Below are positions 1 to 8,060 of a stretch of 21,536 bases of DNA, one piece after another. The translations under genes were made by a program, and so were the position numbers. Within the stretch, counting starts at the first letter, position 1, and each line of letters opens with the position of its first letter. Origin of the DNA: JALQUL01 sp964556425 (GTDB lineage Bacteria > Pseudomonadota > Gammaproteobacteria > Burkholderiales > Burkholderiaceae_C). The notes below the pieces were generated by a model. It did no database searches, was not told the DNA's origin, and saw nothing but the letters and a program-made list of their open reading frames with translations. Location of the stretch: NCBI GenBank assembly GCA_964556425.1, contig CAZKWC010000052.1, positions 1 to 21,536 on the forward strand, given 5' to 3'.

Positions 1-14
1 CACATATAGTGAGA

Positions 15-1697
15 TCAGAGTTTTAAATTCTGCTCTAGGCGTTGCAGGCGATAACTCAGTTGTGGCCGAGTAATTCCTAAACTGCGAGCGGCGGCTGAAA
101 TATTCCCTTCGTGTTGATTAACTGCTGCATTAATCAAGTTAGCCTCTAGTTGGTCTAAACTTGTTTTATTTTGCATCATATTATTGAGTAGCTCTTGAGT
201 AGAAGCTAGGGTAGTAGTTTTAATATGCCCTGTAGCGTCTAGGCCGACCTCATTTTCATCTTGATAGTTGGGGAAAATTTCTTCCACATCGACCCATTCG
301 CCATGACTGACTAATATCACGCCGCGCTCGATTAAGTTTTCAAGTTCGCGAACATTACCTGGCCAAGAATAGCGACGCATGGCTGCTAAAGCTCTGTCGG
401 TAATACCGAGCACCCGTTTATCGTGCAAACTAGCAAATTTTTTAAGCATATGAGTGGCAAGGGCCTCTATATCTTCTTTGCGCTCTCTGAGGGGCGGAAT
501 TTTGATGGGGTAAACATTGAGTCGGTATAATAAATCTTGCCTAAATCGACCTGCTTTGACTGCTTCTTCTAAGTGAACATGAGTAGCGGCCACAATTCGC
601 ACATTGACTTTTCTTGGCGCAGAACTCCCTAAACGCTCCACCACACCGTCTTCAAGTACTCTTAATAATTTTGCCTGTGCAGACAGTGGTAAGTCGCCTA
701 ACTCATCCAACAACAAGGTGCCTCCATCGGCCCTCTCAAAACGACCAGCCCGTGCGGAATTTGCGCCTGTGTATGCCCCTTTTTCAGCACCAAATAACTC
801 TGACTCTATGAGCTCGGCTGGCAATGCCGCACAATTGACTGCAATAAAGGGTTTGTCGGCTCTTGGGCTCATAGCATGAATGGCTCTAGCAAAACGCTCT
901 TTACCCACTCCTGTTTCACCATTTAATAACACCGTAACTTGGGTGGTGGCTGCTTTACGCATTAAATTAGCTGCCTTACCAAAAGCAGCTGATTGTCCAA
1001 TTAATGGCCCTAGTTCGTCGGCGGGTTGCAAAGACGAGCGCAACATTTGCACTTGGGCATTGAGGTCTTCTAGATGCACGAGTAAGGATTCTGAGTGGTA
1101 CTCATTGTTCATTGCTTCGCCATCATCCCACTCATAGACGGGTTTACCTTCGATTAAACAATGTGAGGCACCACAGGCTTCACATTGTGTTTCTTTAAAC
1201 AGCACTGTTTTACCAAAAAATGCACTGGTGTAACCAGAGGCGTAACCTAACAACATCCAGCATACTGGGGTTTCTTGTTTGCCAAAATCTCTGCTATGCA
1301 CTTCGGCTTCCCATGAGTGTTGCCATTTAAAAATGCCGTGAAACTTTCCCTCTATGGGGTTGAAATCAAATTTTTCTGGGGTCACCTGAACAGCACCCTC
1401 TAGCATGTGTAATTGAGGGCCTACTACAAACATATCAAAAATGCCCGCTTTGCCCCTTACCTCACGTGCCAAAACAGCATCTCTTTGCCCAGCAGCAAAA
1501 CCAGTTCTTAACAACAAACGCCTAGTGATGTCTATGCCAACGGTTTGTATGAGCTCACGCCTAAGTGTGCCAAGCGCACTAGCGTGCATTAATAACATTC
1601 GTTGGCCAGCCAACCAAATTCGACCGTCAGCAGTCGAAAAATGAATTTGGCGCCTTAAATCAGCATCGGATGGGAGTTTGGGTATAGATGATGGCAT
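15..1697 (-). CDS. dmpR: DmpR/PoxR-family phenol-responsive sigma-54 transcriptional activator
   Basis: A 560-residue NtrC-type enhancer-binding protein that should switch on the divergent phenol operon when phenol binds its sensor. The N-terminal XylR_N/V4R sensor covers about residues 15-185. It carries H97 and W125, which align with a constant offset of 9 to the phenol-contacting H106/W134 that I remember for MopR. C146, E169, C172 and C180 align the same way with its zinc ligands. The B-linker (about 195-225) leads into the AAA+ domain (about 230-465): Walker A GETGVGKE 260-267, the sigma-54 contact loop GAYTGA 307-312 (Tyr for the common Phe, as in other DmpR-like proteins), and Walker B LLLDE 328-332. 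A Fis-type helix-turn-helix lies at about 515-555. The ATG at 1695-1697 has no clear ribosome-binding site, but the N-terminus has the family's usual length and the next Met is residue 34. Family assignment is firm; phenol as effector is inferred from sensor residues and from the neighbouring genes. Confidence 0.95.
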   Translation of the reverse strand: MPSSIPKLPSDADLRRQIHFSTADGRIWLAGQRMLLMHASALGTLRRELIQTVGIDITRRLLLRTGFAAGQRDAVLAREVRGKAGIFDMFVVGPQLHMLEGAVQVTPEKFDFNPIEGKFHGIFKWQHSWEAEVHSRDFGKQETPVCWMLLGYASGYTSAFFGKTVLFKETQCEACGASHCLIEGKPVYEWDDGEAMNNEYHSESLLVHLEDLNAQVQMLRSSLQPADELGPLIGQSAAFGKAANLMRKAATTQVTVLLNGETGVGKERFARAIHAMSPRADKPFIAVNCAALPAELIESELFGAEKGAYTGANSARAGRFERADGGTLLLDELGDLPLSAQAKLLRVLEDGVVERLGSSAPRKVNVRIVAATHVHLEEAVKAGRFRQDLLYRLNVYPIKIPPLRERKEDIEALATHMLKKFASLHDKRVLGITDRALAAMRRYSWPGNVRELENLIERGVILVSHGEWVDVEEIFPNYQDENEVGLDATGHIKTTTLASTQELLNNMMQNKTSLDQLEANLINAAVNQHEGNISAAARSLGITRPQLSYRLQRLEQNLKL

Positions 1698-1760
1698 GAA
1701 GAAATTATCGAGATATTTTAAAAATAATCTTTTCGGGTTTTTACCTATTCTTCATAAAAA

Positions 1761-1780
1761 ATTTCATCAAATGATTAAAT
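1761..1780. promoter_or_regulatory. Candidate distal activator site (UAS1) for DmpR
   Basis: Imperfect 20-bp palindrome of the form ATTTnATCAnnTGATnAAAT. It starts with ATTTCATCAAA, repeated in the same orientation exactly 40 bp downstream at 1801. It fits the TTGANCAAATC half-site that I recall for XylR/DmpR enhancers at 9 of 11 positions. Its centre lies about 205 bp upstream of the predicted start of transcription, a normal place for a sigma-54 enhancer. Assignment to DmpR is inferred from position and similarity. Confidence 0.6.
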
Positions 1781-1800
1781 TAACCCCTAATTTGTTCATT

Positions 1801-1820
1801 ATTTCATCAAAATATGAAAT
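1801..1820. promoter_or_regulatory. Candidate proximal activator site (UAS2) for DmpR
   Basis: Inverted repeat with perfect 7-bp arms ATTTCAT/ATGAAAT around a 6-base spacer. It begins with the same ATTTCATCAAA as the site at 1761, so the two lie 40 bp apart, close to four helical turns and on one face of the DNA. Its centre is about 165 bp upstream of the predicted start of transcription. Paired sites in this arrangement are typical of DmpR/XylR-controlled promoters. Confidence 0.6.
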
Positions 1821-1949
1821 TAATCTTACAAAATATTTCTTTGTACTTATTTTAACTGTCAAAAAATTGAGGTTTTTCTATGGCCTTTTCTAGGGGTTTA
1901 CTCTTAAATTATCGATAAATTCATAATTTTTTGGCTTAGCTTTGATTTT

Positions 1950-1964
1950 TGGCACATATTTTGC
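1950..1964 (+). promoter_or_regulatory. Sigma-54 (-24/-12) promoter of the phenol operon
   Basis: TGGCAC at 1950-1955 and TTGC at 1961-1964 match the sigma-54 consensus TGGCAC-N5-TTGC at all conserved positions. The GG (1951-1952) and GC (1963-1964) dinucleotides have the required 12-bp register. Transcription should begin near 1976. The promoter lies between the activator gene and dmpK and faces dmpK, as in the archetypal Po promoter. No convincing IHF site was found between it and the inverted repeats; the best match, at 1860-1872, is weak. Confidence 0.92.
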
Positions 1965-2003
1965 GACGAAGTAGATATGTTCAGCCCATTAGGAATTTTA
2001 AAA

Positions 2004-2270
2004 ATGAGCACCGCCAAAGCGTTATTTCAAAACCAGCCAGCACTAGATTCTTCATTGCAAGTTGATCTCAGCCTTAAGTTTGTTCGCTTGTTAGAAATTA
2101 CTCCAAAAGGTTTGGTGAGTTTTGAGTTTTCTATGGGATGGCCTGATTTGTTAGTAGAACTTTTATTACCACAAGCGGCATTTTTTGAGTTTTGTTTAGT
2201 GCAAAAAATTACCGACATTCGTTTTGTAAACGATGAAGTGCGCCAAGAGTGGTCTGCTATTTCTCAATAA
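2004..2270 (+). CDS. dmpK: Phenol hydroxylase accessory (assembly) protein DmpK
   Basis: First gene of the operon; an 88-residue small protein recognised by position and by the family core around FSMGWPDLLVELLLP followed by AFFEFC. In the CF600 system DmpK is not a turnover subunit: it binds the hydroxylase and is needed for activity, apparently by helping iron be inserted into the apo-enzyme. I chose the ATG at 2004 because AGGA at 1991-1994 precedes it at good spacing. The in-frame ATG at 1977 lies at or next to the predicted sigma-54 transcription start and would leave no leader. A 55-base gap follows before dmpL. Confidence 0.88.
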   Translation: MSTAKALFQNQPALDSSLQVDLSLKFVRLLEITPKGLVSFEFSMGWPDLLVELLLPQAAFFEFCLVQKITDIRFVNDEVRQEWSAISQ

Positions 2271-2325
2271 ATTGGTGAATCCATTACCTGAACTAAGTGC
2301 CACAACCTAAAACTCGGAGACAAAA

Positions 2326-3321
2326 GTGAATATTGATCTGCACTCACGCGAAATTCGGCCCTTACGCAATACCTTTGATCATGTTGCCAAATATATTGGT
2401 CATGATAAAACTGCCACTCGTTATGAAGAAGCTACCTATGGTGCTCAACCAAGTGCCAACTTTCATTACCGACCTACCTGGGCTCCTGAATACGAAATTT
2501 TTGATGCCAAACGTAGCAAAATTGTGTTGGCTGATTGGTATTGTTTAAAAGATCCAAGGCAATTTTATTACGCCACTTGGACCACTACTCGTGCGAGGCA
2601 ACAAGAAGCCATGGAGGCGAATTTTCAGTTTGTTGAAAATCGCGGCATGCTGGCAATGATCGATAGTGAAGTGAGCGACTTAGCACTTCAAGTTTTATTA
2701 CCTTTGCGTCATATGGCCTGGGGTGCCAATATGAATAACGCTTCAATTTGTGCCTATGGCTATGGTACTGCGTTTACTGCTCCCGCTATGTTCCATGCAA
2801 TGGATAACTTGGGTATTGCTCAATACATTACTCGGGTTGGCTTAATTATGGGTGAAGCTGCCGATTTAGATGCAGCCAAAGAGGCTTGGTTAAACCAGAG
2901 CCATTGGCAAGGTTTGCGTCAATTGGTCGAGGACAGTTTTGTAGTAGCGGATCCTTTTGAGCTCTTTATTGCACAAAATTTATGTCTAGATGGATTGTTG
3001 TATCCACTAATTTACAGCCAGTTTATTAACAAAACATTAGCACAAAAAGGCGCAAGTTCCTTGGCGCTAATGACTACGTTTATGACCGACTGGTTTGACG
3101 AAACTTCACGTTGGATTGACTCTGTAGTCAAACGTGCAGCCAACGAATCTGCTGAAAATAAACAATTAATTCAGCATTGGAGTCAAGACTGGTCTGCCCG
3201 TAGTTTACAGGCCTTAAAACCCTTGGCTGAAGTCGCATTTGGTGCTGATGCAGCCGATGCCTTAGCACTGGCAAAAACCGCTCTTGAACTGCGAGCTCAA
3301 AAAATTGGTGTTTCTATTTAA
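2326..3321 (+). CDS. dmpL: Phenol hydroxylase beta subunit (DmpL, P1)
   Basis: Structural beta subunit of the (alpha-beta-gamma)2 hydroxylase of the multicomponent phenol 2-monooxygenase. It is built on the same helical fold as the alpha subunit but lacks the iron ligands: no E-x-x-H pair is visible. Length (331 residues) matches the family. The start is GTG at 2326, preceded by GGAG at 2316-2319. Together with dmpN and dmpO it makes the hydroxylase that inserts one oxygen atom into phenol to give catechol. Family-typical stretches include WTTTRARQQEAMEANFQFV and the following R-G-M segment. Confidence 0.93.
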   Translation: MNIDLHSREIRPLRNTFDHVAKYIGHDKTATRYEEATYGAQPSANFHYRPTWAPEYEIFDAKRSKIVLADWYCLKDPRQFYYATWTTTRARQQEAMEANFQFVENRGMLAMIDSEVSDLALQVLLPLRHMAWGANMNNASICAYGYGTAFTAPAMFHAMDNLGIAQYITRVGLIMGEAADLDAAKEAWLNQSHWQGLRQLVEDSFVVADPFELFIAQNLCLDGLLYPLIYSQFINKTLAQKGASSLALMTTFMTDWFDETSRWIDSVVKRAANESAENKQLIQHWSQDWSARSLQALKPLAEVAFGADAADALALAKTALELRAQKIGVSI

Positions 3322-3353
3322 TACCAATGGCCGATTTGAAATAAGGAAATGAC

Positions 3354-3623
3354 ATGTCAAACGTATTTATAGCTTTTCAAGATAACGATGAATCTCGCCC
3401 TGTAGTGGATGCGATTATTCAAGACAATCCTGCCGCCTTACTCACTCGATCACCAGGCTTGGTCAAGATCGATTCACCCTCACGTTTAGTGATCAAACGC
3501 GAAACCATTGAAGCGATGACTGAGCAAGACTTCGACTTACAAAGAATCCACATTAATTTGATCACTTTATCGGGTCATATTGATGAAGATGACGATGAAA
3601 TTAGCCTCACATGGAAACACTAA
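3354..3623 (+). CDS. dmpM: Phenol hydroxylase regulatory/coupling protein (DmpM, P2)
   Basis: An 89-residue cofactor-free effector protein of the MmoB/DmpM family. It binds the hydroxylase next to the diiron site and couples NADH use to oxygenation. The sequence has the family pattern: an N-terminal strand (VFIAFQDND), a middle segment containing RETIE, and a very acidic tail with DEDDDE. No cysteine is present, as expected for a cofactorless component. It lies 32 bases after dmpL and 49 before dmpN. The ATG at 3354 is preceded by AAGGA at 3343-3347. Confidence 0.92.
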   Translation: MSNVFIAFQDNDESRPVVDAIIQDNPAALLTRSPGLVKIDSPSRLVIKRETIEAMTEQDFDLQRIHINLITLSGHIDEDDDEISLTWKH

Positions 3624-3672
3624 AGTCAAGCGCTTGGAAGTGACATTGTTCAAATAATTAGGAGACATCAAA

Positions 3673-5238
3673 ATGGATATGCAAGCAAAGAAAAAGAAAC
3701 TCGGTTTACGTGACCGTTATGCTGCCATGACACGTGGTTTGCATTGGGATACCACTTATCAACCAATGGAAAAAGTCTTTCCATATGACCGTTATGAAGG
3801 AATCAAGATTCATGACTGGGATAAGTGGGAAGATCCATTCCGCTTAACCATGGATGCGTACTGGAAATACCAAGGCGAAAAAGAGAAAAAATTGTATGCC
3901 GTGATTGACGCATTTGCGCAAAACAATGGCCAATTGGGAGTAACCGATGCTCGCTACATTAATGCACTTAAATTATTTATTCAAGGCGTAACACCACTTG
4001 AATATTATGCACACCGTGGTTTTGCTCATGTGGGTCGTCAGTTTACGGGTGCAGGTGCAAGGGTGGCTGCACAAATGCAATCAATTGATGAGTTACGTCA
4101 TTACCAAACTGAAACTCACGCCATATCGCACTACAACAAATACTTTAACGGTATGCACAATTCCAACCATTGGTTTGATCGTGTATGGTATTTGTCTGTG
4201 CCTAAATCTTTCTTTGAAGATGCTAATAGTGCGGGTCCCTTTGAGTTTTTAACAGCGGTTAGTTTCTCATTTGAATATGTCTTAACCAATCTGTTGTTTG
4301 TGCCATTTATGTCGGGTGCAGCCCATAACGGTGATATGTCCACTGTGACCTTTGGTTTCTCTGCACAGTCCGATGAATCACGTCATATGACGCTTGGTAT
4401 TGAGTGTATTAAATTCTTACTAGAGCAAGATCCTGCCAACGTGCCAATCGTACAAAAATGGATTGATAAATGGTTTTGGCGCGGTTATAGATTGCTCACC
4501 TTAGTGGCCATGATGCAAGACTATATGTTGCCAAAACGTGTCATGAGCTGGAAAGAGGCTTGGGAAATGTATGCCGAACAAAACGGTGGTGCATTGTTTA
4601 AAGATTTGGCACGTTATGGTATTCGTGAGCCTAAGGGTTGGAAACAAGCTTGTGAAGGTAAAGACCATATTAGCCATCAAGCATGGAATACCTTCTATAA
4701 CTACAACGCAGCAGCGCCTTTCCATACTTGGGTGCCTACTGACGAAGAAATGAGCTGGTTATCCGAGAAATACCCAGAAACCTTTGATAGGTATTACAAA
4801 CCCCGCCTTGTGCATTACCGTGAACAACAGCAAGCAGGCAAACGTTTTTATAACACTACATTGCCGATGCTGTGCACTACTTGTCAAATTCCGATGTTGT
4901 TTACCGAAGAAGGCGATGCCACCAAAATTGCCTATCGTGAAAGCAATTATTTTGGCAATAAATACCATTTCTGTAGTGATCATTGCCAAGAAATTTTTGA
5001 CGATGAACCAGAAAAATATGTGCAGTCTTGGTTGCCAGTTCATCAAATTTATCAAGGTAATTGTTTTAAACCAGGTACTGATCCCACCAAAGAGGGTTTT
5101 GATCCATTAGCAGCCGTTTTAGATTATTACGAAATGAATGTCGGTCAAGACAATTTTGATTTTGAAGGGTCAATTGACCAAGCCAACTTTGCCGCCTGGA
5201 AGGGCGACGCAACACCCGATGCAGGAGATAAAAAATGA
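3673..5238 (+). CDS. dmpN: Phenol hydroxylase alpha (catalytic, diiron) subunit DmpN
   Basis: Catalytic subunit of phenol 2-monooxygenase, 521 residues. The four-helix-bundle diiron site is intact: E110 (TPLEYY), the first D-E-x-R-H motif with E140 and H143, E201 (SFEYV), and the second D-E-S-R-H with E235 and H238. This is the carboxylate-bridged arrangement of soluble diiron monooxygenases. The C-terminal third carries C401-x2-C404 and C434/H437/C438, matching the structural zinc/YHS-like module of phenol and toluene hydroxylase alpha subunits. It accepts electrons from DmpP and is modulated by DmpM. A GGAG just before its end serves dmpO, whose ATG overlaps this gene's TGA (ATGA), indicating translational coupling. 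Confidence 0.97.
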   Translation: MDMQAKKKKLGLRDRYAAMTRGLHWDTTYQPMEKVFPYDRYEGIKIHDWDKWEDPFRLTMDAYWKYQGEKEKKLYAVIDAFAQNNGQLGVTDARYINALKLFIQGVTPLEYYAHRGFAHVGRQFTGAGARVAAQMQSIDELRHYQTETHAISHYNKYFNGMHNSNHWFDRVWYLSVPKSFFEDANSAGPFEFLTAVSFSFEYVLTNLLFVPFMSGAAHNGDMSTVTFGFSAQSDESRHMTLGIECIKFLLEQDPANVPIVQKWIDKWFWRGYRLLTLVAMMQDYMLPKRVMSWKEAWEMYAEQNGGALFKDLARYGIREPKGWKQACEGKDHISHQAWNTFYNYNAAAPFHTWVPTDEEMSWLSEKYPETFDRYYKPRLVHYREQQQAGKRFYNTTLPMLCTTCQIPMLFTEEGDATKIAYRESNYFGNKYHFCSDHCQEIFDDEPEKYVQSWLPVHQIYQGNCFKPGTDPTKEGFDPLAAVLDYYEMNVGQDNFDFEGSIDQANFAAWKGDATPDAGDKK

Positions 5239-5591
5239 GTGTAGTTGCCATATCTGAATATCAATTTCCTATGCGTGATGTACGTGAAAATTTCCCAGCA
5301 CCTCTGTTGTACATAGGTTGGGATGATCATCTCATGTTTTGTGCGCCATTTTGTTTGCCACTGCCACCTGATATGCCATTTGGTGCACTACCAACTGCAG
5401 TGTTACCGGGTGTTTATGGCGCTCATCCAGAGTTTGCCAGCATTGATTGGACAAAAGTGGAGTGGTTAAAGTCGGGTCAACCATGGAGTCCAGACCCAAC
5501 CAAATCATTGGCAGAAAACGGCCTACAACACAAAGATGCTATTCGTTTTCGTACCCCTGGTATGACGGGAATTGCCGGTTCTTATAGTTAA
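5235..5591 (+). CDS. dmpO: Phenol hydroxylase gamma subunit (DmpO, P4)
   Basis: Small structural subunit (118 residues) of the phenol hydroxylase core. It is recognised by its place between dmpN and dmpP and by family-like segments such as FPAPLLYIGWDDH near residue 20 and DWTKVEWLKSGQPW near 75. Its ATG overlaps the dmpN stop by four bases, with GGAG at 5224-5227 as ribosome-binding site inside dmpN. This suits the 1:1 stoichiometry required in the hydroxylase. No cofactor-binding motif is expected or seen. Confidence 0.93.
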   Translation: MSVVAISEYQFPMRDVRENFPAPLLYIGWDDHLMFCAPFCLPLPPDMPFGALPTAVLPGVYGAHPEFASIDWTKVEWLKSGQPWSPDPTKSLAENGLQHKDAIRFRTPGMTGIAGSYS

Positions 5592-5618
5592 CTTGAAAAA
5601 AAAGTTGGAGTGAGTGTT

Positions 5619-6695
5619 ATGTCATATCAGTTAACCATTGAGCCTTTAGGCGCCACTATAGAGGTGAATGAAGGCCAGACCATGTTAGATGCCGCATTGC
5701 GTCACGGCATTTATTTGCCACATGCTTGTGGCCATGGTTTATGTGGTTCTTGTAAAGTTCAAGTCTGTGGTGGTGAAGTCGACCATGGTGCAGCCAATCC
5801 ATTTGCTTTACTTGATTTTGAAAAAGATGAGGGTAAAACTTTGGCTTGTTGTGCCACTTTGCAAGATGATGTGACGATTGAAGCAGATATTGAAGAAGAG
5901 CCCGATGCACAAATTATCCCTGTGCAGGATTTTTCAGCCGTAGTGAGCAAAATCATTGACCTTACTCCAACTATTAAAGCAGTGTATTTGCGCTTGTCCA
6001 AAGCCATGCATTTTCAGGCCGGGCAATATGTACAAATTTCAATGCCTGCGTCTAGTGGCTTAGAGGGAAGTCGAGCTTTCTCGATTGCCAATTCGCCCCA
6101 AGAAGTAGCGCAGACCAATGAAATTGAACTCAATGTTCGGATCGTGCCAAATGGCGCAATGACTAGTTATATTCATCAGCATTTAAAAGTAGGTGATGAG
6201 TTAAATGTGACTGGGCCATTTGGTCGATTTTTTGTACGCAAATCATTAGCCAGCCCCATGCTGTTTTTGGCAGGTGGATCGGGTCTTTCTAGTCCGCTTT
6301 CTATGATTGCCGATTTATTACATGAGGGTAGTCAACAAGCCATTACCTTGGTGGTAGGGCAGCGTAATGCAGCAGAGCTGTATTACCACCAACAATTACT
6401 TGATTTAGCCGCTCGGCACAGCAACTTTACCTATGTTCCTGCGCTGTCGGATGCTAGTGACTCACAAAGCCCTTGGCCAGGTGCGGTAGGTTTTGTGCAT
6501 GAAGTTGCCAAGCAACATTTTGCGGGTAATTTCTCGGGCCATAAAGCCTATTTATGCGGCCCTCCGCCCATGATTGAAGCGGCCATTAATACCTTGATGC
6601 AAGGCAGATGCTACGAGCGTGATATTTACACCGAACGCTTTTTATCTAAAGCGGATGTACAAAATCAAAAAAGCCCTTTGTTTAAACGTGTGTAA
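5619..6695 (+). CDS. dmpP: Phenol hydroxylase NADH reductase (DmpP, P5)
   Basis: Iron-sulfur flavoprotein (358 residues) that passes electrons from NADH through FAD and a [2Fe-2S] centre to the diiron site of DmpN. The N-terminal plant-type ferredoxin domain has C37, C42, C45 and C77 (C-x4-C-x2-C-x31-C). The FAD-binding barrel carries R-A-F-S-I-A at 152-157, and the NAD-binding domain carries GGSGLSS 219-225 and CGPPPM 313-318. I start the gene at ATG 5619 because GGAG at 5607-5610 is then well placed. An in-frame GTG at 5610 would sit on that ribosome-binding site. The stop overlaps the ribosome-binding site of dmpQ. Confidence 0.96.
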   Translation: MSYQLTIEPLGATIEVNEGQTMLDAALRHGIYLPHACGHGLCGSCKVQVCGGEVDHGAANPFALLDFEKDEGKTLACCATLQDDVTIEADIEEEPDAQIIPVQDFSAVVSKIIDLTPTIKAVYLRLSKAMHFQAGQYVQISMPASSGLEGSRAFSIANSPQEVAQTNEIELNVRIVPNGAMTSYIHQHLKVGDELNVTGPFGRFFVRKSLASPMLFLAGGSGLSSPLSMIADLLHEGSQQAITLVVGQRNAAELYYHQQLLDLAARHSNFTYVPALSDASDSQSPWPGAVGFVHEVAKQHFAGNFSGHKAYLCGPPPMIEAAINTLMQGRCYERDIYTERFLSKADVQNQKSPLFKRV

Positions 6696-6706
6696 GGAGA
6701 CGCAGA

Positions 6707-7072
6707 GTGATATTTGATACTCGACCCAAAGTGAATGTGCAAGTGGCGCAAACAGGCGAGACCTATGCCTGTGCCACAGCAGAGAGCTTACTCAAAGGCA
6801 TGATGCGATTAGGGCGTAAAGGTATACCTGTGGGCTGTGTGAATGGTGGCTGCGGCGTATGCAAAGTAAAAGTTTTATCGGGGCAAGTGAGCTCATTGGG
6901 ACCTATTAGTAGAGCTCATGTGACCGTAGATGAAGAAGCGCAGGGTTACACCTTGGCTTGTAGAGCCGCCCCTGTGTGTGACGTGCAACTCGAAGTTGCC
7001 GACAAGTTAAAGAAACCTTTTTCCAAACCGCTTGCTGCACCAACAGCAGGCAATATTTCAACCAAAGACTAG
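6707..7072 (+). CDS. dmpQ: Chloroplast-type [2Fe-2S] ferredoxin for dioxygenase reactivation (DmpQ/XylT-like)
   Basis: A 121-residue ferredoxin with cluster ligands C44, C49, C52 and C85 (C-x4-C-x2-C-x32-C). XylT, and by homology DmpQ, re-reduce the active-site iron of catechol 2,3-dioxygenase after oxidation by poor substrates such as 4-methylcatechol. The location immediately before dmpB, only 10 bases away, fits that job. The start is GTG at 6707 with AAGGAGA at 6694-6700, overlapping the dmpP stop codon. The tail after residue 100 is Ala/Pro/Lys-rich and probably flexible. Confidence 0.93.
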   Translation: MIFDTRPKVNVQVAQTGETYACATAESLLKGMMRLGRKGIPVGCVNGGCGVCKVKVLSGQVSSLGPISRAHVTVDEEAQGYTLACRAAPVCDVQLEVADKLKKPFSKPLAAPTAGNISTKD

Positions 7073-7082
7073 GAGAGACAAA

Positions 7083-8027
7083 ATGGGTGTTTTAAGAATC
7101 GGTCATGCCAACCTTAGGGTTATGGATATGAAAGAAGCCCTCAAACATTATGAAAATGTTTTAGGTATGAAACGTGTCATGGAAGATAAAAATGGCAATG
7201 TATATTTGAAATGTTGGGACGAATGGGATAAATACTCCTTAATCCTAAGCCCCTCCGATCAAGCTGGTTTAAATCATGTGGCTTACAAGGTGGAAAAAGA
7301 TGCCGATTTGGACGATTTAAAGGCCAAGATTGAAGCCTATGGTATTAAGACAACTGACCTAGCAGAAGGTACTTTGCCTTCCACTGGTCGTATGTTGCAA
7401 TTTAACTTGCCAAGCGGTCATGAAATGCGTTTGTATGCCATGAAGGAATACGTGGGTACTGAAGTTGGCACGACTAATCCTGATCCATGGCCAGACAATA
7501 TTAAAGGTGCAGGCGTGCACTGGTTAGATCATTGTTTGTTAATGTGCGAAATGAATCCAGAAGCTGGCATTAATACAGTGGCTGACAACACCAAATTTAT
7601 GACTGAAGTATTGGACTTTTTCTTAACTGAACAAGTCATGGTAGGCCCAGGTGGTGTGATTCAAGCTGCAGCATGGTTAAGCCGCACTACTACACCACAC
7701 GATATCGCTTTTGTTGGCGGCCCTCGTAGCGGTTTACATCATATTGCTTATTTCCTTGACTCTTGGCACGACATTTTAAAGTCTGCCGATGTGATGGCGA
7801 AAAACAAAACCAAAATTGATGTAGCCCCTACCCGTCATGGTATTACCCGCGGTGAAACCATTTATTTCTTTGATCCAAGTGGCAACCGTAATGAAACCTT
7901 TGCTGGTTTAGGTTATTTAGCACAGCGCGATCGTCCTGTAACCACTTGGACTGAAGATAAATTATGGAATGGTATTTTCTATCACACCGGTGATGCGGTG
8001 CCATCATTTACTGATGTTTATACCTAA
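7083..8027 (+). CDS. dmpB: Catechol 2,3-dioxygenase, type I extradiol (meta-cleavage)
   Basis: Cleaves catechol next to the hydroxyls to give 2-hydroxymuconic semialdehyde, using Fe(II). It has two vicinal-oxygen-chelate domains. Probable iron ligands are H150 (LDHC), H220 (GLHH) and E271 (NRNE). Catalytic H252 and Y261 sit in the RHG and TIYFFDPSGNRNE segments typical of the family. At 314 residues it is slightly longer than XylE/DmpB (307): an insertion of about nine residues (NPEAGINTVADN region, about 158-170) follows the first ligand, as I recall for the betaproteobacterial TbuE-like subgroup. The start at ATG 7083 is chosen for AGGAGA at 7071-7076; an upstream in-frame ATG at 7032 would lie inside dmpQ. 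Downstream come 152 non-coding bases with strong RNA structure. Confidence 0.97.
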   Translation: MGVLRIGHANLRVMDMKEALKHYENVLGMKRVMEDKNGNVYLKCWDEWDKYSLILSPSDQAGLNHVAYKVEKDADLDDLKAKIEAYGIKTTDLAEGTLPSTGRMLQFNLPSGHEMRLYAMKEYVGTEVGTTNPDPWPDNIKGAGVHWLDHCLLMCEMNPEAGINTVADNTKFMTEVLDFFLTEQVMVGPGGVIQAAAWLSRTTTPHDIAFVGGPRSGLHHIAYFLDSWHDILKSADVMAKNKTKIDVAPTRHGITRGETIYFFDPSGNRNETFAGLGYLAQRDRPVTTWTEDKLWNGIFYHTGDAVPSFTDVYT

Positions 8028-8060
8028 TTCAAAGTCAAGCTGAATTTTCTTAACTTTAAA

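Noticed and set aside
604..1644. Several rightward open frames of 65-91 codons opposite dmpR
   Set aside because: They are antisense to a full, well-conserved AAA+ gene and resemble no protein family.
1860..1872. IHF binding site between the activator sites and the promoter
   Set aside because: The best match to the consensus has mismatches at the conserved end and is not distinguishable from AT-rich background.
1977..2003. Upstream ATG (1977) as the start of dmpK
   Set aside because: It lies at the predicted sigma-54 transcription start, leaving no leader; the ATG at 2004 has a good ribosome-binding site (AGGA 1991-1994).
4131..5330. Leftward open frames opposite dmpN and dmpO
   Set aside because: They are shadows of strongly conserved hydroxylase genes, with no ribosome-binding sites or recognisable domains.
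5610..5618. GTG at 5610 as the start of dmpP
   Set aside because: It overlaps the GGAG that serves the ATG at 5619.
7032..7082. Upstream start for dmpB extending into dmpQ
   Set aside because: The extra 17 residues do not resemble extradiol dioxygenases, and the ATG at 7083 has AGGAGA at ideal spacing.
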